The notes under the pieces are model-generated. The model saw only the letters and a list, made by a program, of their open reading frames with translations. It was not told where the DNA came from and did no database searches. From positions 109,058,001 to 109,122,000 of the forward strand of contig NC_073624.1 in assembly GCF_029407905.1 (NCBI RefSeq): a DNA stretch of 64,000 nt. The letters are read 5' to 3'. Of this stretch, positions 34,451-45,690 are shown one piece after another. The translations under genes and the position numbers were made by a program. The stretch's first letter is position 1. Every line of letters starts with the position of its first letter. Source of the stretch: Bubalus kerabau (lineage: Eukaryota; Chordata; Mammalia; Artiodactyla; Bovidae).

Positions 34451-35359
34451 AGATGTTTTTACTATTAATATTTTTTAGTTATGCTTATAAAAAGTTATAG
34501 CCATCTAAAAGCATCCAAAACATTTTTTAACTTCATATAGAACAAATAATCATCTAAAATAAAAACATTAATATCTTTAAATAAAATACCTATAATTTCC
34601 AAAAATCAGAAACATTCAACAATATGAAAACTTCAAATTGTAGTATATACTTTCAAAAAAAATCATCATAGCATTAAATATTTTTTATCCTAATTTTTAT
34701 TTTGCCATATATCTAAATACATAGATATAGGTATATTTGTATTGCCTTTTAATCCAATTCTGTAGTGTTATTTCTTTTATAACCTCTTTCCCTCTTGTGA
34801 AATTCTTTCCCCCCTTTCCCGTATTTTCTATATTCTTTTATACTATGGAGGTCCTCAAACATTATTTCTTTTCTATTTAGAAGTAGATTATATTCTGAGG
34901 ATTTTTTTTTATATTTACATTATCAGATGCTTTGCCTGACATCATTCCTCATAACCGTGGCACTTTTTGTTCAAGGACCCTATGTTTTGTGTTATTTTTC
35001 TTCTTACTCATTATCAGTAAAGACAGTGTTTGCCAAGAGAAAGAATGAAGAATTTTTTCTTCATCAGTCTTCACTTGCATGGTGGTCCTTTTTCAGAGCT
35101 ACAGTTGAACTGCTCAGTGCTCTATCCTACCACTTAGCAATTGCTGATTCAAAACAAAAAGTTTTTCTGGGTTTGGTTTTGTTATTTTTGTTTTTTAATT
35201 TGAAGTTTCTGCATGTGTGCAGCAGTCATTTCCATGAGAGCTGAAAATAACCAGAAATTGCACCATCTTCACCTAACAGTTGTTGAGGGATGGAAAGAAA
35301 TACTTTGTTTTCCTGAGTTAAAAGTTGACTCCCAACCATGTGCAATGTTTCCAGGTAAT
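34451..35359. other. unassigned DNA
   Basis: T-rich. A 105-codon plus frame (34927-35244) and a 77-codon frame (35213-35446) show no domain or signal peptide I would trust. Confidence 0.45.
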
Positions 35360-35530
35360 CTCTGTGCATTAGTCTGTTTTTCTATGAAACAAACTACCTC
35401 AGAATCTCAGTGGTTTAAAGTAACATTTAATTCCCTTGCTTCTTGATTCACTGGTCATCTGAGTGGTGCTGCTTCAGGTCTGTTTCAGGTCTGTTTCATC
35501 CTTATACCTGGAACATGTCTTTTTCATGAG
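35360..35530 (-). repeat. MaLR/MLT1-like LTR fragment
   Basis: CATTAGTCTGTTTTTCTATGAAACAAACTACCTCAGAATCTCAGTGGTTTAAAG matches antisense MaLR LTRs ('taacaaaytaccacaaacttagtggcttaaa'). GGTCTGTTTCA is tandemly repeated at 35477-35498. Confidence 0.6.
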
Positions 35531-35595
35531 GACTGGCAGGAGTATAAAAGGAACAAGGAGAAACAGTATATTTCATAAGATCTAGGTTTAGAAGT

Positions 35596-35864
35596 TGGAG
35601 AAGGCAATGGCACCCCACTCCAGTACTCTTGCCTGGAAAATCCTATGGACAGAGGAGCTTGGTGGGCTGCTGTCCATGGGGTTGCTAAGAGTCAGACACG
35701 ACTAAGCAACTTCACCTTCACTTTTCACTTTCACGCATTGGAGAAGGAAATGGCGGCCCACTCCAGTGTTCTTGCCTGGAGAATCCCAGGGACGGGGAGC
35801 CTGGTGGGCTGCCATCTATGGGGTCGCACAGAGTCGGGCACAACTGAAGCGACTTGGCAGCAGC
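35596..35864 (+). mobile_element. Bov-A2 dimeric SINE with TSD
   Basis: Complete dimer ending CGACTTGGCAGCAGC. The TSD AGGTTTAGAAGT / AGGTTTACAAAT (10 of 12) lies at 35584-35595 and 35865-35876. Confidence 0.95.
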
Positions 35865-35876
35865 AGGTTTACAAAT

Positions 35877-36704
35877 GTCACACTGTTGTAACTGTCCACA
35901 TTTCACTGGCCAAGGCATGTTACATGGCGAAATTAAAAAAAATGGGGCAAAAAAAGATGCCCATTCTAGTGAGAGCTACCTACTGCAAAGTCAACTAGGA
36001 ACATGCATCAGTTAATTCTATTACAGAGAGCGAGTGAAGAATTGGTAATAAACTGGCAACACCTACCACATTCTGTTTCGTGAAGCAAACCCAGAGTTTA
36101 TCATGTACTGAAGCATAAACAGATCTTATAGTTAATAAATTCAATCTGCTTTATAATGTATGTCAGTTTCTTTCACATTCTCTCATTAAATTATCTGTCA
36201 ATCTGGGCTTTTTGCACTGCAAGTTTTTAATCTTATTCTGTGTCCAGTGGTTTATTGGTGAGAAAATGAATGAGATCTTGGAACTCTTTAGAAAGTCATA
36301 GCTTGAACGGATAACCTGCATTCTGTTTTGCTTTTCAAAACTAGAGTTGAGTTAGACTTCTGTTTTCAAAGGATACTAAAACGATTTTCAAGTTATATGT
36401 CAAAATATATAACTTGAATCCTATTGATAGTACAAAGCAGCTTTGTAAACTTGGATAAGCCTGGATTCTCTTTCTGCTCCAGTAGTTTCATCTGTAGAGA
36501 AACAAAATTAGTTATTGAAGTCAAAACTTGAATAATCTTATATTTTTCAGTAATTTAGTAAACAAAATATTTCACATGTGCTATCAAACAAATGAACAGA
36601 CATTTTATCCTATATCTTTGAAAACAACTCACAATTTTTCAGTTAGGCTAGTTATTAAAATGCATTGAAATTAAAATTATAATTAAAATTAAAATAATAT
36701 TATT
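35877..36704. other. unassigned DNA
   Basis: No recognised repeat or gene. Confidence 0.5.
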
Positions 36705-36895
36705 TCTGATTTATCTCCTCTGGGAAGGGGCTGGAGGGAACCCTATAGGGTATGAAAACATTCTATGTCTTGATAGAGATGTGTGTTACATAGGTGTATG
36801 CATTCGTCAAAAAAAAGTACATTTAACATTTGAATATTTCATTATCTGTAAATTTTACCATTAGAAAAGAACTACAAACAATTTAAAATGCCTTT
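36705..36895 (+). repeat. old L1ME-type LINE 3' end
   Basis: GGGAAGGGGCTGGAGGGAACCCTATAGGGTATGAAAACATTCTATGTCTTGATAGAGATG, GTTACATAGGTGTATGCATTCGTC and TGTAAATTTTACCATTAGAAAAG match the sense 3' UTR of old L1ME elements. Confidence 0.8.
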
Positions 36896-37269
36896 AAAAG
36901 GCATTTAAAATTAACTTAAAAGTCTAGGATATTTTGAACATCAAAATATATAAATAACATTAAGAAATTAAAATCTATTGAATAAAACAAGAATCCATGG
37001 TGCCATGCACACAGGAGAGAAGGAAGGGTTGTTCCTTGAGGTAGACTGTTTACAAATAGAGAAATGATGGTCCAGAGGCAAAGGAATACTTGGTGAGCTT
37101 CACTGAGGCTACTGGTGTAGACTGTGAAATCCTGACTAGATGAAATGAAGGTAAAGAGGTAGGTAGTAACCTAAAGTGTCCTATAGGCTGAGTTAAACAT
37201 CTTGGACTTTTTTCCTTTAGTCATGGAGACCCACTCAAGGACGTTAAGCAGGGCATGGGCATGATTAAG
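36896..37269. other. unassigned DNA
   Basis: A near-palindrome TTTAAAATGCCTTTAAAAGGCATTTAAA lies at about 36881-36908. No gene recognised. Confidence 0.45.
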
Positions 37270-37279
37270 CCTGTACTTT

Positions 37280-37462
37280 GTTGTCGTTCAGTGGTGTCCT
37301 ACTCTTTGCAAGCCTGTGGACTGCAGCAGGCCAGGCTTCCCTGTCCCTCACCATCTCCCGGAGCTTGCTCAAACTCGTCCATCAAGTCGGTGATGCCATC
37401 CAACCATCTTGTCCTCTGTCGTCTCCGTCTCCTCCTGCCTTAAATCTTTCCCAGCATCAGGG
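37280..37462 (-). mobile_element. BovB LINE 3'-end fragment with TSD
   Basis: Antisense tail TTGTCGTTCAGTGGTGTCC, then AAGTCGGTGATGCCATCCAACC and TTTCCCAGCATCAGGG. The TSD CCTGTACTTT / CCTCTACTTT (9 of 10) lies at 37270-37279 and 37463-37472. Confidence 0.9.
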
Positions 37463-37472
37463 CCTCTACTTT

Positions 37473-37879
37473 AGGATGTACAAATCTGTACTTTAGGATG
37501 ACCATATTCATGTCAACATGAAGCACAGAATATTCACTAAGAAGCTACTGCAGGAACATTGCTAATAGATGACAATGGCCCAAGTTAAACTAGTAGCAGT
37601 GTGAATGGGTGCATGGGCACATACTCTATGGCTGTTAGGCAGCTGGAATTTATAGGACTTGGCATCTAACTTGATGTAAGGTAGCAGGAGAGATGTTAAA
37701 AATGTCTTTTGGTTTTCTGGTTTGGGCAGCTAGATGGACAGTGGTTACCACTCAAAAGATAGAAAACAGATAAAAAGGAATGTGTTTCTTAATTTGTTTC
37801 TTTATCTGTAAAGTTGCCATTGTTTTAATCATCTTGTAGGGTTGCCTGTACTACACTGAGACCTAAATCCCTGGCACAA
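37473..37879. other. unassigned DNA
   Basis: CTACTTTAGGATGTACAAAT and CTGTACTTTAGGATGACCAT (37467-37506) form a short tandem near-duplication. Nothing else recognised. Confidence 0.45.
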
Positions 37880-37890
37880 AGATGTTTAAT

Positions 37891-38166
37891 ACTACTACTA
37901 CTACTAAGTCGCTTCAGTCGTGTCCAACTCTGTGCGACCCCACAGACGGCAGCCCATCAGGCTCCACCATCCTTGGGATTCTCCAGGCAAGAACCCTGGA
38001 GTGGGTCGCCATTTCCTCCTCCAATGCATGAAAGTGAAAAGTGAAAGTGAAGTCGCTCAGTCATGTCTGACTCTTAGCGACCCCATGGACTGCAGCCCAC
38101 CAGGCTCCTCCATCCATGGGATTTTCCAGGCAAGAGTCCTGGAGTGGGGTGCCATTGCCTTCTCCG
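37891..38166 (-). mobile_element. Bov-A2 dimeric SINE
   Basis: A (TAC)n tail instead of (TGC)n, then TAAGTCGCTTCAGTCGTGTC, both monomers and GTGCCATTGCCTTCTCCG. A short imperfect TSD AGATGTTTAA / AGATGTATAA lies at the ends. Confidence 0.94.
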
Positions 38167-38374
38167 AGATGTATAAAAAACAACCATTATTTCTATGTAC
38201 AAAGTTGCAGAGAAACAGGTAGCTATAGGCAGTAGGAGGCAGACTGGTTACTAATCATGCCAGAAAGGCCCTGAGGGCTATAGGCAGATAGACGACAGGA
38301 AACCAAGGTGGATGCTTTTCCTCTGTGATCCCATAGTACCTCGGCATCCTTTCCTCTTTTCCTGTGAAATCTTC

Positions 38375-38490
38375 AGGACCAGGGTCTGTGGACTTATTCA
38401 CTGTTGTATCTGTACCTAACACAGTGCCTGCCATAGAATAATAATATGGAATAATCATTTGTTGAATGCCTGAATGAACAGATGGATGAA
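38375..38490 (+). repeat. L2/MIR-type 3' end
   Basis: CACTGTTGTATCTGTACCTAACACAGTGCCTGCCATAGAATAATAATATGG and TCATTTGTTGAATGCCTGAATGAAC match the L2 end (ccccagcacctagcacagtgcctggcacatag...ttgttgaatgaatgaa). Confidence 0.8.
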
Positions 38491-38591
38491 TGAAAGCAAA
38501 ACTAAAAAGGCAGCTCCAAGTATTACAAGAGGATGAATTTAGATCTTGATCATAGACATCTGATTGCCTTTGTCCTTTAGGTCAAAATACA

Positions 38592-38985
38592 TTGTCCTTT
38601 CAATTCTCCAACAGTACCACGCTCTCTCCAATTGCAGGGCCTGTGCACCTGCCCGAAAGGCTCTTTGCTCTCCCACTCAGAATTAATGCCCCCTTATCCT
38701 TCAGATTTATGATCAGTCATCCTTTCAACAGGGAAGGATTCTTGCTAATGCAGTCAGCCCCTCTACTAGATTACCCTCCCTGCACCAGGCATCTGTCCTG
38801 TGTCATTCTCACCAAAATAAAGCTCTATATTTATGTCTGTGACTGTTCATTTAGTAACTGTTTGCTTCAGTAGACAGAAAACTTCAAAGAAAAGAATCAT
38901 GTCTGTTTTTTATTCACTAATCACCGAGGACCTAAAGCATAGTGCCTGACACACAAAATATAAGTTTGTTAAATAGATGCATTAA
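38592..38985 (+). repeat. L2 LINE relic
   Basis: The end AAGAATCATGTCTGTTTTTTATTCACTAATCACCGAGGACCTAAAGCATAGTGCCTGACACACAAAATATAAG follows the L2 3' UTR. The preceding pyrimidine-rich part fits the L2 tail region. An open plus frame of 93 codons (38592-38873) is accidental. Confidence 0.75.
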
Positions 38986-39654
38986 TTTAAAACTGTCTCA
39001 TCAGTAGATAGTTGGTTCATTTCAGCACTGTGTATATAGTTGGGCTCAATAAGTAAGAGTTGTTTGTTAAATGGAAGGTTAGAATTTATTTTCTTTCCCA
39101 AGTTTGTAAACAGTTGTTAACTAGTATGCTTGAAGCAAATAAATTCATTCCTACAATTAAAAAAATAGAAATAGTGATGGAATTAGAAAAATCAGTGAGT
39201 GCTTAAGTAATTGAGAGTTCAATTTTGCTAAGAAAAATGACATTTGCATAGTTTCAAAGTACTCCCCACAAAGTATTAATTATGAAGGGGAAAGGGAAAT
39301 ACAGTGACTTCATAGTAGATAAACTTTGAAGATAACCTTTTAACTATATGATCAAATTAATATCACATGCCTTTTACCTTCTGTGATATTTTGTGATGCC
39401 TTCTGACATATTCCTGATTCCTGTGATATTCCTGACAAAAATGTAATAGATGAAACTGATCATAAACCTCAAATTCATACTGAGATATTTCACAACATAA
39501 TGACATATGTGTGTGTATAGGGAATTATGTAAAATGTTAAATATCTTGGTCTTGATCATTAACCAATCATTATATAAGGAAATTTTTTTATTCTTAAGAT
39601 TTAAAAATTGAAGGATTTAGTGGTAAAATAACATGTTTTCAATGGATAAATAAG
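38986..39654. other. unassigned DNA
   Basis: TTCTGTGATATTTTGTGATGCCTTCTGACATATTCCTGATTCCTGTGATATTCCTGAC (39380-39437) holds short imperfect tandem units. No gene recognised. Confidence 0.45.
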
Positions 39655-39812
39655 CTCTTACTATATAGAACAGGGAAATATATTTAATATCCCATGATAA
39701 ACCATAATGGAAAAGAATATAAAAAGAATATGTGAATATGTATAACTGAATCACTTTGTGTATAGCAAAAATTAACACAAATTGTAAGTCAGCAATACTT
39801 CAATAAAAAAAG
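39655..39812 (+). repeat. L1 3' end of older ungulate type
   Basis: CTTACTATATAGAACAGGGAAATATATTTAATATCC, GATAAACCATAATGGAAAAGAATAT and GTATAACTGAATCACTTTGTGTATAGCAAAAATTAACAC, with an AATAAAAAAA end, match the sense 3' UTR of the L1 type seen antisense at 44161 and 59580. Confidence 0.87.
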
Positions 39813-40341
39813 AACATGATTCCAATTGACACAAATACACCTGATTTTTTTTTTGCTCTCCATCTTAGACAAGACCCATGGCTTAAGGAATTTGAAGTAG
39901 GAGCAGAAACACAATCTACACTTTCATTTCTCCTTTTCTCTGCAACTGGCAAGAAATGATCAGAACTAGGGAGATGATTATGGTTGGCTAATGGTTGAGT
40001 GTGCCAGGGCTCACCATATAGCCTCTTAGCAAATCCTAAAACGTAGTTATATCTCTAGTTGTTTGTTGGTCTCTTTAGAATATCTCTGTTTTCAGCTGGA
40101 GCCTATCTATCTATTAAGGAACAAGAAATAGCCCGTTTATTGTTCTGTGATCTCTTACATCTCTAATGTTCAAAATTGTAATTATATCCTTATATAGTAT
40201 AGGTAAATATAGATTCTTTACAATCTTTACAATATTGAACTCACTGTTTACATTGACACTTACCTAAACATCATTCCACATTCCTATATATGGATAATCA
40301 AATTGTTATCCTTGGAACTAGAAATGTTTCATGAATTCTGT
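39813..40341. other. unassigned DNA
   Basis: No repeat or gene recognised. Confidence 0.5.
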
Positions 40342-40466
40342 GCATGCAAGCGTGCTCAGTTGTGTCCCACTCTTTGCAACCCCATCGACTGTAGCACACC
40401 AGGCTCCTTTGTCCGTGGGAATTTTCTGGCAAGAATACTACAGTGGGTTGCCTTTTCCTTCTCTAC
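40342..40466 (-). mobile_element. Bov-A monomer SINE, diverged
   Basis: GCGTGCTCAGTTGTGTCCCACTC, GACTGTAGCACACCAGGCTCC and AGAATACTACAGTGGGTTGCC. A single old antisense unit. TSD not visible. Confidence 0.88.
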
Positions 40467-41281
40467 ATATGTATGTATATATATGTGTGTGCCTTATTTT
40501 TAAAATATACAACCCAGGTCTGTTATTTGAGTCAATTAACTCTGCTACTGGAAATCTTTATTCAGAAGGGTATAAAGCAAAGTTTATGCTTCTCCATAGA
40601 AATTATATTTCCCAGATATTCTCATGGTCCTTGGAGAGCCGCTAGCAAAAAGTATTACCAAGCAGGAAGAAATCTAAAGCTCTACATAAACAAGGAAAAC
40701 AAAGATTTATAGAGTAATTGTGGAAAGAGAATATGTGGGTGTGAAGAATAAAATTGGCCCTGGAGGTTTCACTACAAATATATTGCCATCAATTTTTCTG
40801 GAGAAGAGGTAGAAAATTGTCTGATGACATTAAAATGCAGTGCAGATTGAAAACAGCCAATGTGTAGGAGACCAAAATGACCCCCAGATAAAACTTTACT
40901 GCATTCATAATATTTATATCTATATAGCTGTAAACCAGCAATTCTCTTGCCAACTGCATTTTCCTTTTGTAACCAGGTGATGTGTGTCATATAGACATCA
41001 AATTCCACCCAGAATTAAGTTATGTGACTTTACAATCAAATACATAATATTTAAAGCAGAAGGGGTTATGTTTGTCTTATGTACAAAAAAAAAAATAATG
41101 TTTCTCTGAAACAGTCATGCAATCATTCAGTATATAACATACAACAGCCATTGTGAGGAGAAAATGTGCTAAACAAATAGCTATTAAGACAAGCAAAGTA
41201 ATCTTTTTGAATTCTATCACTCATAATCCCAAGGTTGTAAACAAGTAGCATTTTTTGTCTTAGTATACTTATTTGTAAAAT
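40467..41281. other. unassigned DNA
   Basis: TATATATGTGTGTG near 40476. No gene or repeat family recognised. Confidence 0.5.
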
Positions 41282-41295
41282 AAGAAAATATTTAG

Positions 41296-41520
41296 TATCG
41301 TGCATCGAACCTGGACTGGCAACTCGTTTCATACATGCTATTTTACATGTTTCAATCCCATTCTCCCAAATCTGGGACGACCCAGAGGGATGGAATGGGG
41401 AGGGAGGAGGGAGGAGGGTTCAGGATGGGGAACACATGTATACCTGTGGCGGATTCATTTTGATATTTGGCAAAACTAATACAATTATGTAAAGTTTAAA
41501 AAATAAAAAAATAAAAAAAA
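41296..41520. mobile_element. 5'-inverted (twin-primed) L1 insertion with 14-bp TSD
   Basis: 41296-41372 is antisense L1 3' UTR (TATCGTGCATCGAACCTGG to CTCCCAAATCT). 41373-41520 is sense L1 3' UTR (GGGACGACCCAGAGGG to the A-rich tail). The two parts are head-to-head, and ~25-35 bp of the consensus are lost at the joint. One perfect TSD AAGAAAATATTTAG encloses both (41282-41295 and 41521-41534), so it was a single event. Confidence 0.96.
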
Positions 41521-41790
41521 AAGAAAATATTTAGGGTCATTTTTGTCATTTCTAACAATTTTGAAATTCTGATTTCAAATACTTGTAGAAAATATCTTTC
41601 AGAGCCTCTTATTTCAGAGAGAAAAACAGTTAATTTAAAATTTTTATGTCATTATTAATCTACTACAAACAAAAACTAGTTTGTTCAAAATTTAAAATAT
41701 GCAAAGTCCTCAAATGCTGCAGTTACTTTAAATATGATTCTTGCCATTCTTTTTTTTTTTAAGCTTTAAAATATCTCTATAAGATATTCT

Positions 41791-41987
41791 TTTTTTTTAA
41801 TTTTATTTTATTTTTAAACTTTACATAACTGTATTAGATTTGCCAAATATCAAAATGAATCCGCCACAGGTATACATGTGTTCCCCATCCTGAACCCTCT
41901 TCCCTCCTCCCTCCCCATTCCATCCCTCTGGGTCGTCCCAGTGCACCAGCCCCAAGCATCCAGTATCGTGCATCGAACCTGGACTGG
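41791..41987 (-). mobile_element. L1 3'-UTR insertion, severely 5'-truncated
   Basis: Poly-T, AATTTTATTTTATTTTTAAA and the ruminant L1 3' UTR, ending at TCGAACCTGGACTGGCA. About 200 bp. TSD not clear. Confidence 0.93.
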
Positions 41988-42181
41988 CATTAAAACCTTA
42001 CTTTTTCTTGTTTCTAGAGAAATAACTAGGGGCAAGTCTCTGCAAGGCCTCACTAAAGAAATATCATGTCTAGGAAAGGGGTTGGGTATGTAGTTATTTT
42101 CTTTTCCTTGCCCCATCTGTTGAGGAGATCTATAAGCAATTATATACCAATAACAATAAAAATATCTACAGGTCAAGTATT

Positions 42182-42396
42182 GTTGTTTAGTCCTTAAGTC
42201 ATGTCCAACTCTTTGCGAGCCCATGGACTCTAGCCTGCCAGGCTCCTCTGTCCATGGGATTTTCCAGGCAAGAATCCTGGAGAGGGTTGCCATTTCCTCC
42301 TCCAGGGGATCTTCCTGACCCAGGAGTCAATCCCAAATCTCTTGCTTCTCCTGCATTGGCAGGTGGACTCTTTACTGCTAAGCCACAGTGGAAGCC
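42182..42396 (-). mobile_element. Bov-tA SINE with 16-bp TSD
   Basis: Antisense tail GTTGTTTAGTCCTTAAGTCATG to the head TGCTAAGCCACAGTGGAAGCC. The TSD CTACAGGTCAAGTATT / CTACAAGTCAAATATT (14 of 16) lies at 42166-42181 and 42397-42412. Confidence 0.95.
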
Positions 42397-42412
42397 CTAC
42401 AAGTCAAATATT

Positions 42413-43533
42413 TGTTTCTAAATATAACTCGCCACTAAAAGGAACCTAGACTTATTAAGAGGAAAAAACCTGATTTGAGGGTTGAGGAAGGGAAGGTACA
42501 TGATGACTGGAACATTTTGTTTTTCTAGAAAATAAGAAAGTGTTCTAAGAATGATGGGACATTTCAAAAGGACCCAGGGATTAGATTGAGGGGCTTATAC
42601 TGGTCACTTTAGGAACATCAGAAAATAAAAAATGATAGCAATAGATTTTAACTTATTCAAGAAACCATTGTCCAAAAAGTTCATACTGAGTTACACACAA
42701 GCATGGATGTGTACTTTATTGAAGCTAAAACGTCAAGTAAAAATATAGAAAAGCTTCTTGCTGTGACACCTCTGCTTTTCACAAAAGTCAAATTCAGAAG
42801 CGAAAACCCGTGGGGCTCTTTCAGAGTAATGCAGACTAAGGACAAAGAACACCTAGATGCAGCATGTGTTCTTGCATTGGATTCTGGACCAGAAAATATA
42901 ACAGCTATGAAAAGTATTACTGAGACCACATAAAGATCATGAAATATGGTCTCTGGATTAAATAACAGAATTATATTACTGTCAATTTTTATTTTGAGAG
43001 TTATGGTTATTAAGAGAACATCCTTGTTCTTAAGAAATAAACATCTAACATATCCATGGTAACATAAATATTTTATCTCCAACTTTCACTTAAATAATTC
43101 AGAAAAAATTCATACACACATGGAGAGAGAAAGACTATAAAAATTCAGTGAAAGCAAAATATAAACAATTGGGACAAACGAGAGCTTTATACTATCCTTG
43201 TAACTTTTTCTAAATTTCAAATAGTATGTCATGATTTTAAAAACTAAAAACATATCAAGAATGTAGATGATATATTTCACTATAATGGAAAATAACGAAA
43301 CCCTCCCCTAGTATTTACAGTTGTCTCAGTTCTCAGTCTTAGAGCCAATCAGTTAAAGGGGTGGCTGTGTTTTCTTGAGGAAGAACCCTACAAAACCCAG
43401 CACGTTTATGTAATACTGATCACTTCACATTTCCCTAAGGGACCTATGGCAGTTTACCAGAGTAACTGTCTCTTTGCGGAAAGAAGAATGATCAGATCAT
43501 TCAAAGGCTATTGCTTATAAGAAATGAAGTGCT

Positions 43534-43534
<1 letters not shown>
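42413..43534. other. unassigned DNA with overlapping open frames of unknown meaning
   Basis: 42681-43082 (minus, 133 codons) and 42703-42933 (plus, 76 codons) overlap. The plus frame contains ACVLALDSGPENITAMK. Neither has a family I recognise, and overlapping antisense frames are usually chance. No repeat found here. Confidence 0.4.

Positions 43535-43583
<49 letters not shown>
43535..43583. repeat. (CA)n microsatellite
   Basis: An uninterrupted (CA)n of about 24 units, followed by GTGTATATGTGTGTATG. Likely polymorphic. Confidence 0.98.
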
Positions 43584-43586
<3 letters not shown>

Positions 43587-43807
43587 TATATGTGTGTATG
43601 TACTTTTAGAAGGAAGAGAACGGGTAGTGGTGTGCTGGTAGGCTAACTCTCTGGGGGAAAAAAATCCTAATTTATAGTGTCTGCTGATTTCTGAGGCATA
43701 TGTCCCCCACCATGGCCAATTTCAAGCTACCAACAGTTTGACTTATGAATTTTTAAATGTTTTTCTAATTTTTCAAATGTTTTATTATTGAGGTATAATT
43801 GACGTAA

Positions 43808-44022
43808 GGGCTTCCCTGGTGGCTCAGTTGGTAAAGAATCTGCCTGTCCATGCAGGAGACATGGCTTCCATGTCTGGGTCGGGAAGATTCCCCTGGAGAA
43901 GGACATGGCAACCCACTCCAATGTTGTTGCCTGGGAAATTCCATGAACAGAGGAGCCTTGTGGGCTACAGTCCATGGAGTTGCAAAAGAGTTGGACACAA
44001 CGGAGACTGAACAACAACAAGA
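43808..44022 (+). mobile_element. Bov-tA SINE in old L1MA
   Basis: tRNA-like head GGGCTTCCCTGGTGGCTCAG, A-box-like TGGCTCAGTTGG, Bov-A body and ACAACAACAAG tail. The flanks ATTGACGTAA and ACTGACATAA form an imperfect TSD (8 of 10). Confidence 0.94.
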
Positions 44023-44620
44023 ACTGACATAAACCACTATTAGTTTCAGGTGTATAACATTAAGAATTAGATATTTGTAAATACAGCAAAATGATCCCCG
44101 TAATAACCTTAGCTGACATCCATCTGCATGCATAGTTCAAAGTGTTTCCTGTGATACTTTGCAAAATTAATTTTTACTAGAGTACAATTGATTTACAGTG
44201 TTGTGTTAGTTTTTGCTAAACAGCAAAGTGAATCAGTTATACATGTACATATATCCACTCTTTTTTAGATTCTATTCCCATATAGGTATTATAGAGTACT
44301 GAGTAGAATTCCCTGTGCTATTACAGTAGGTTGCTATCAGTTATCTATTTTATATATAGTATTCTGTATATATCAACCCCAGTCTCCCAATTTATCTTTC
44401 CCCCTCCCTTTCTCCTTGGTAATAGGTTTATTTTCTATATCTGTGGCTCTATTTCTATTTTGTAAATAGATTCACTTGTAGCATTTCTTTAGCATCCATA
44501 GACAAGCGATATTATATATTTGTCTTTGTCTGACTTCATTTAGTATGACAATCTATAGGTTCATATATGTTGCTGCAAATGGCATTATTTTGTTCTTTTT
44601 TTTATGGCTGAGTAATCCAT

Positions 44621-44893
44621 CATATGGGAGAAGGAAATGGCAACCCACTCCAGTATTCTTGCCCAGAGAATCCTGTGGATGGAGGAGCCTGGTGGGCTAC
44701 TGTCCATAGGGTCGCACAGAGTCAGACACGAATGAAGTGACTTAGCATGCATGCATGCATTGGAGAAGGAAATGGCAACGCACTCCAGTATTCTTGCCTG
44801 AGGAATCCCAGGAACAGGGGAGCCTGGTGGGCTGCCATCTAAGGGGTCGCACAGAGTTGGACACGACTGAAGCGACTTAGCAGCAGCAGCAGC
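44621..44893 (+). mobile_element. Bov-A2 SINE in L1 copy I (GCAT-linker type)
   Basis: Two monomers joined by CTTAGCATGCATGCATGCATTGG, the same linker type as the 19499-20048 element, ending (CAG)n. The short TSD AATCCAT lies at 44614-44620 and 44894-44900. Confidence 0.93.
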
Positions 44894-45313
44894 AATCCAT
44901 TGTGTATATGTACCACATCTTAATATATTCCTCTGTCAATGGACATTTAGACTGCTTCCATGTCCTGGCTATTGTAAATAGGGCTGCAAGGAGTATCTGG
45001 GCATATGTATCTTTTCTCATTATGGTTTTTTCTGGATATACACCCAGGAGTGGGATTGCTGGGTCATATGGTAGCTTATTTTTAGGTTCTTTAAAACAAA
45101 TTATTCATTTAGTTTAATTGGAGGATAATTACTTTACAATATTGTGATGGCCCCTGCCATATATCAACATGAATTGGCCATAGGCATACCTGTGATCTTC
45201 CCTCCTGAAACCTCCTTCAGCCACCCTGCCCTCCCACCCCTCCAGGTTGGCACAGAGCACTAGCATTGGGTTTCCTGCATCATACCTGAAACTTCTAGTG
45301 GTTCATTATTTGA

Positions 45314-45526
45314 GTTAGTTAGTCTTAGTCACTCAGCCATTTCTCATTCTTTGTGACCCAGGGACCATAGCTGACTAGGCTTCTCTGTCCATGAAAATTC
45401 TCCAGGCAAGAATACTGGGGGGGAGTAGTCATTTCCTTCTCAAGGGGATCTTCCCAACCCAGGGACTGAACATGGGTCTCCTGCATTTCCTCAGATGCTT
45501 TACCATCTGCGCCACCAGGGAAGCCC
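45314..45526 (-). mobile_element. Bov-tA SINE in L1 copy II
   Basis: GTCTTAGTCACTCAGCCATTTCTC to GCGCCACCAGGGAAGCCC. An antisense, diverged copy. The L1 text continues on both sides (CTGAAACTTCTAGTGG ... TTTACATATGGTAATA). Confidence 0.93.
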
Positions 45527-45690
45527 AGGGAAGTTATTTATTTTACATATGGTAATAAGTTTCAATGCTATACTCTCAAATCATCCCACTCTCTCCTTCT
45601 CCCATTGTGTCCAAAAGTCTGTTCTTTATGTCTGTGTCTCCTTTGCTGCCCTGCATGTAGGACTGTCAGTATTATCATCCTAGATTGCAT

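Noticed and set aside
38592..38873. 93-codon plus frame
   Set aside because: It lies within an L2 relic, whose pyrimidine-rich 3' region often gives open frames by chance.
42681..43082. 133-codon minus frame overlapping a 76-codon plus frame
   Set aside because: No domain and no recognisable homolog. Overlapping frames on both strands with no gene context are most likely chance.
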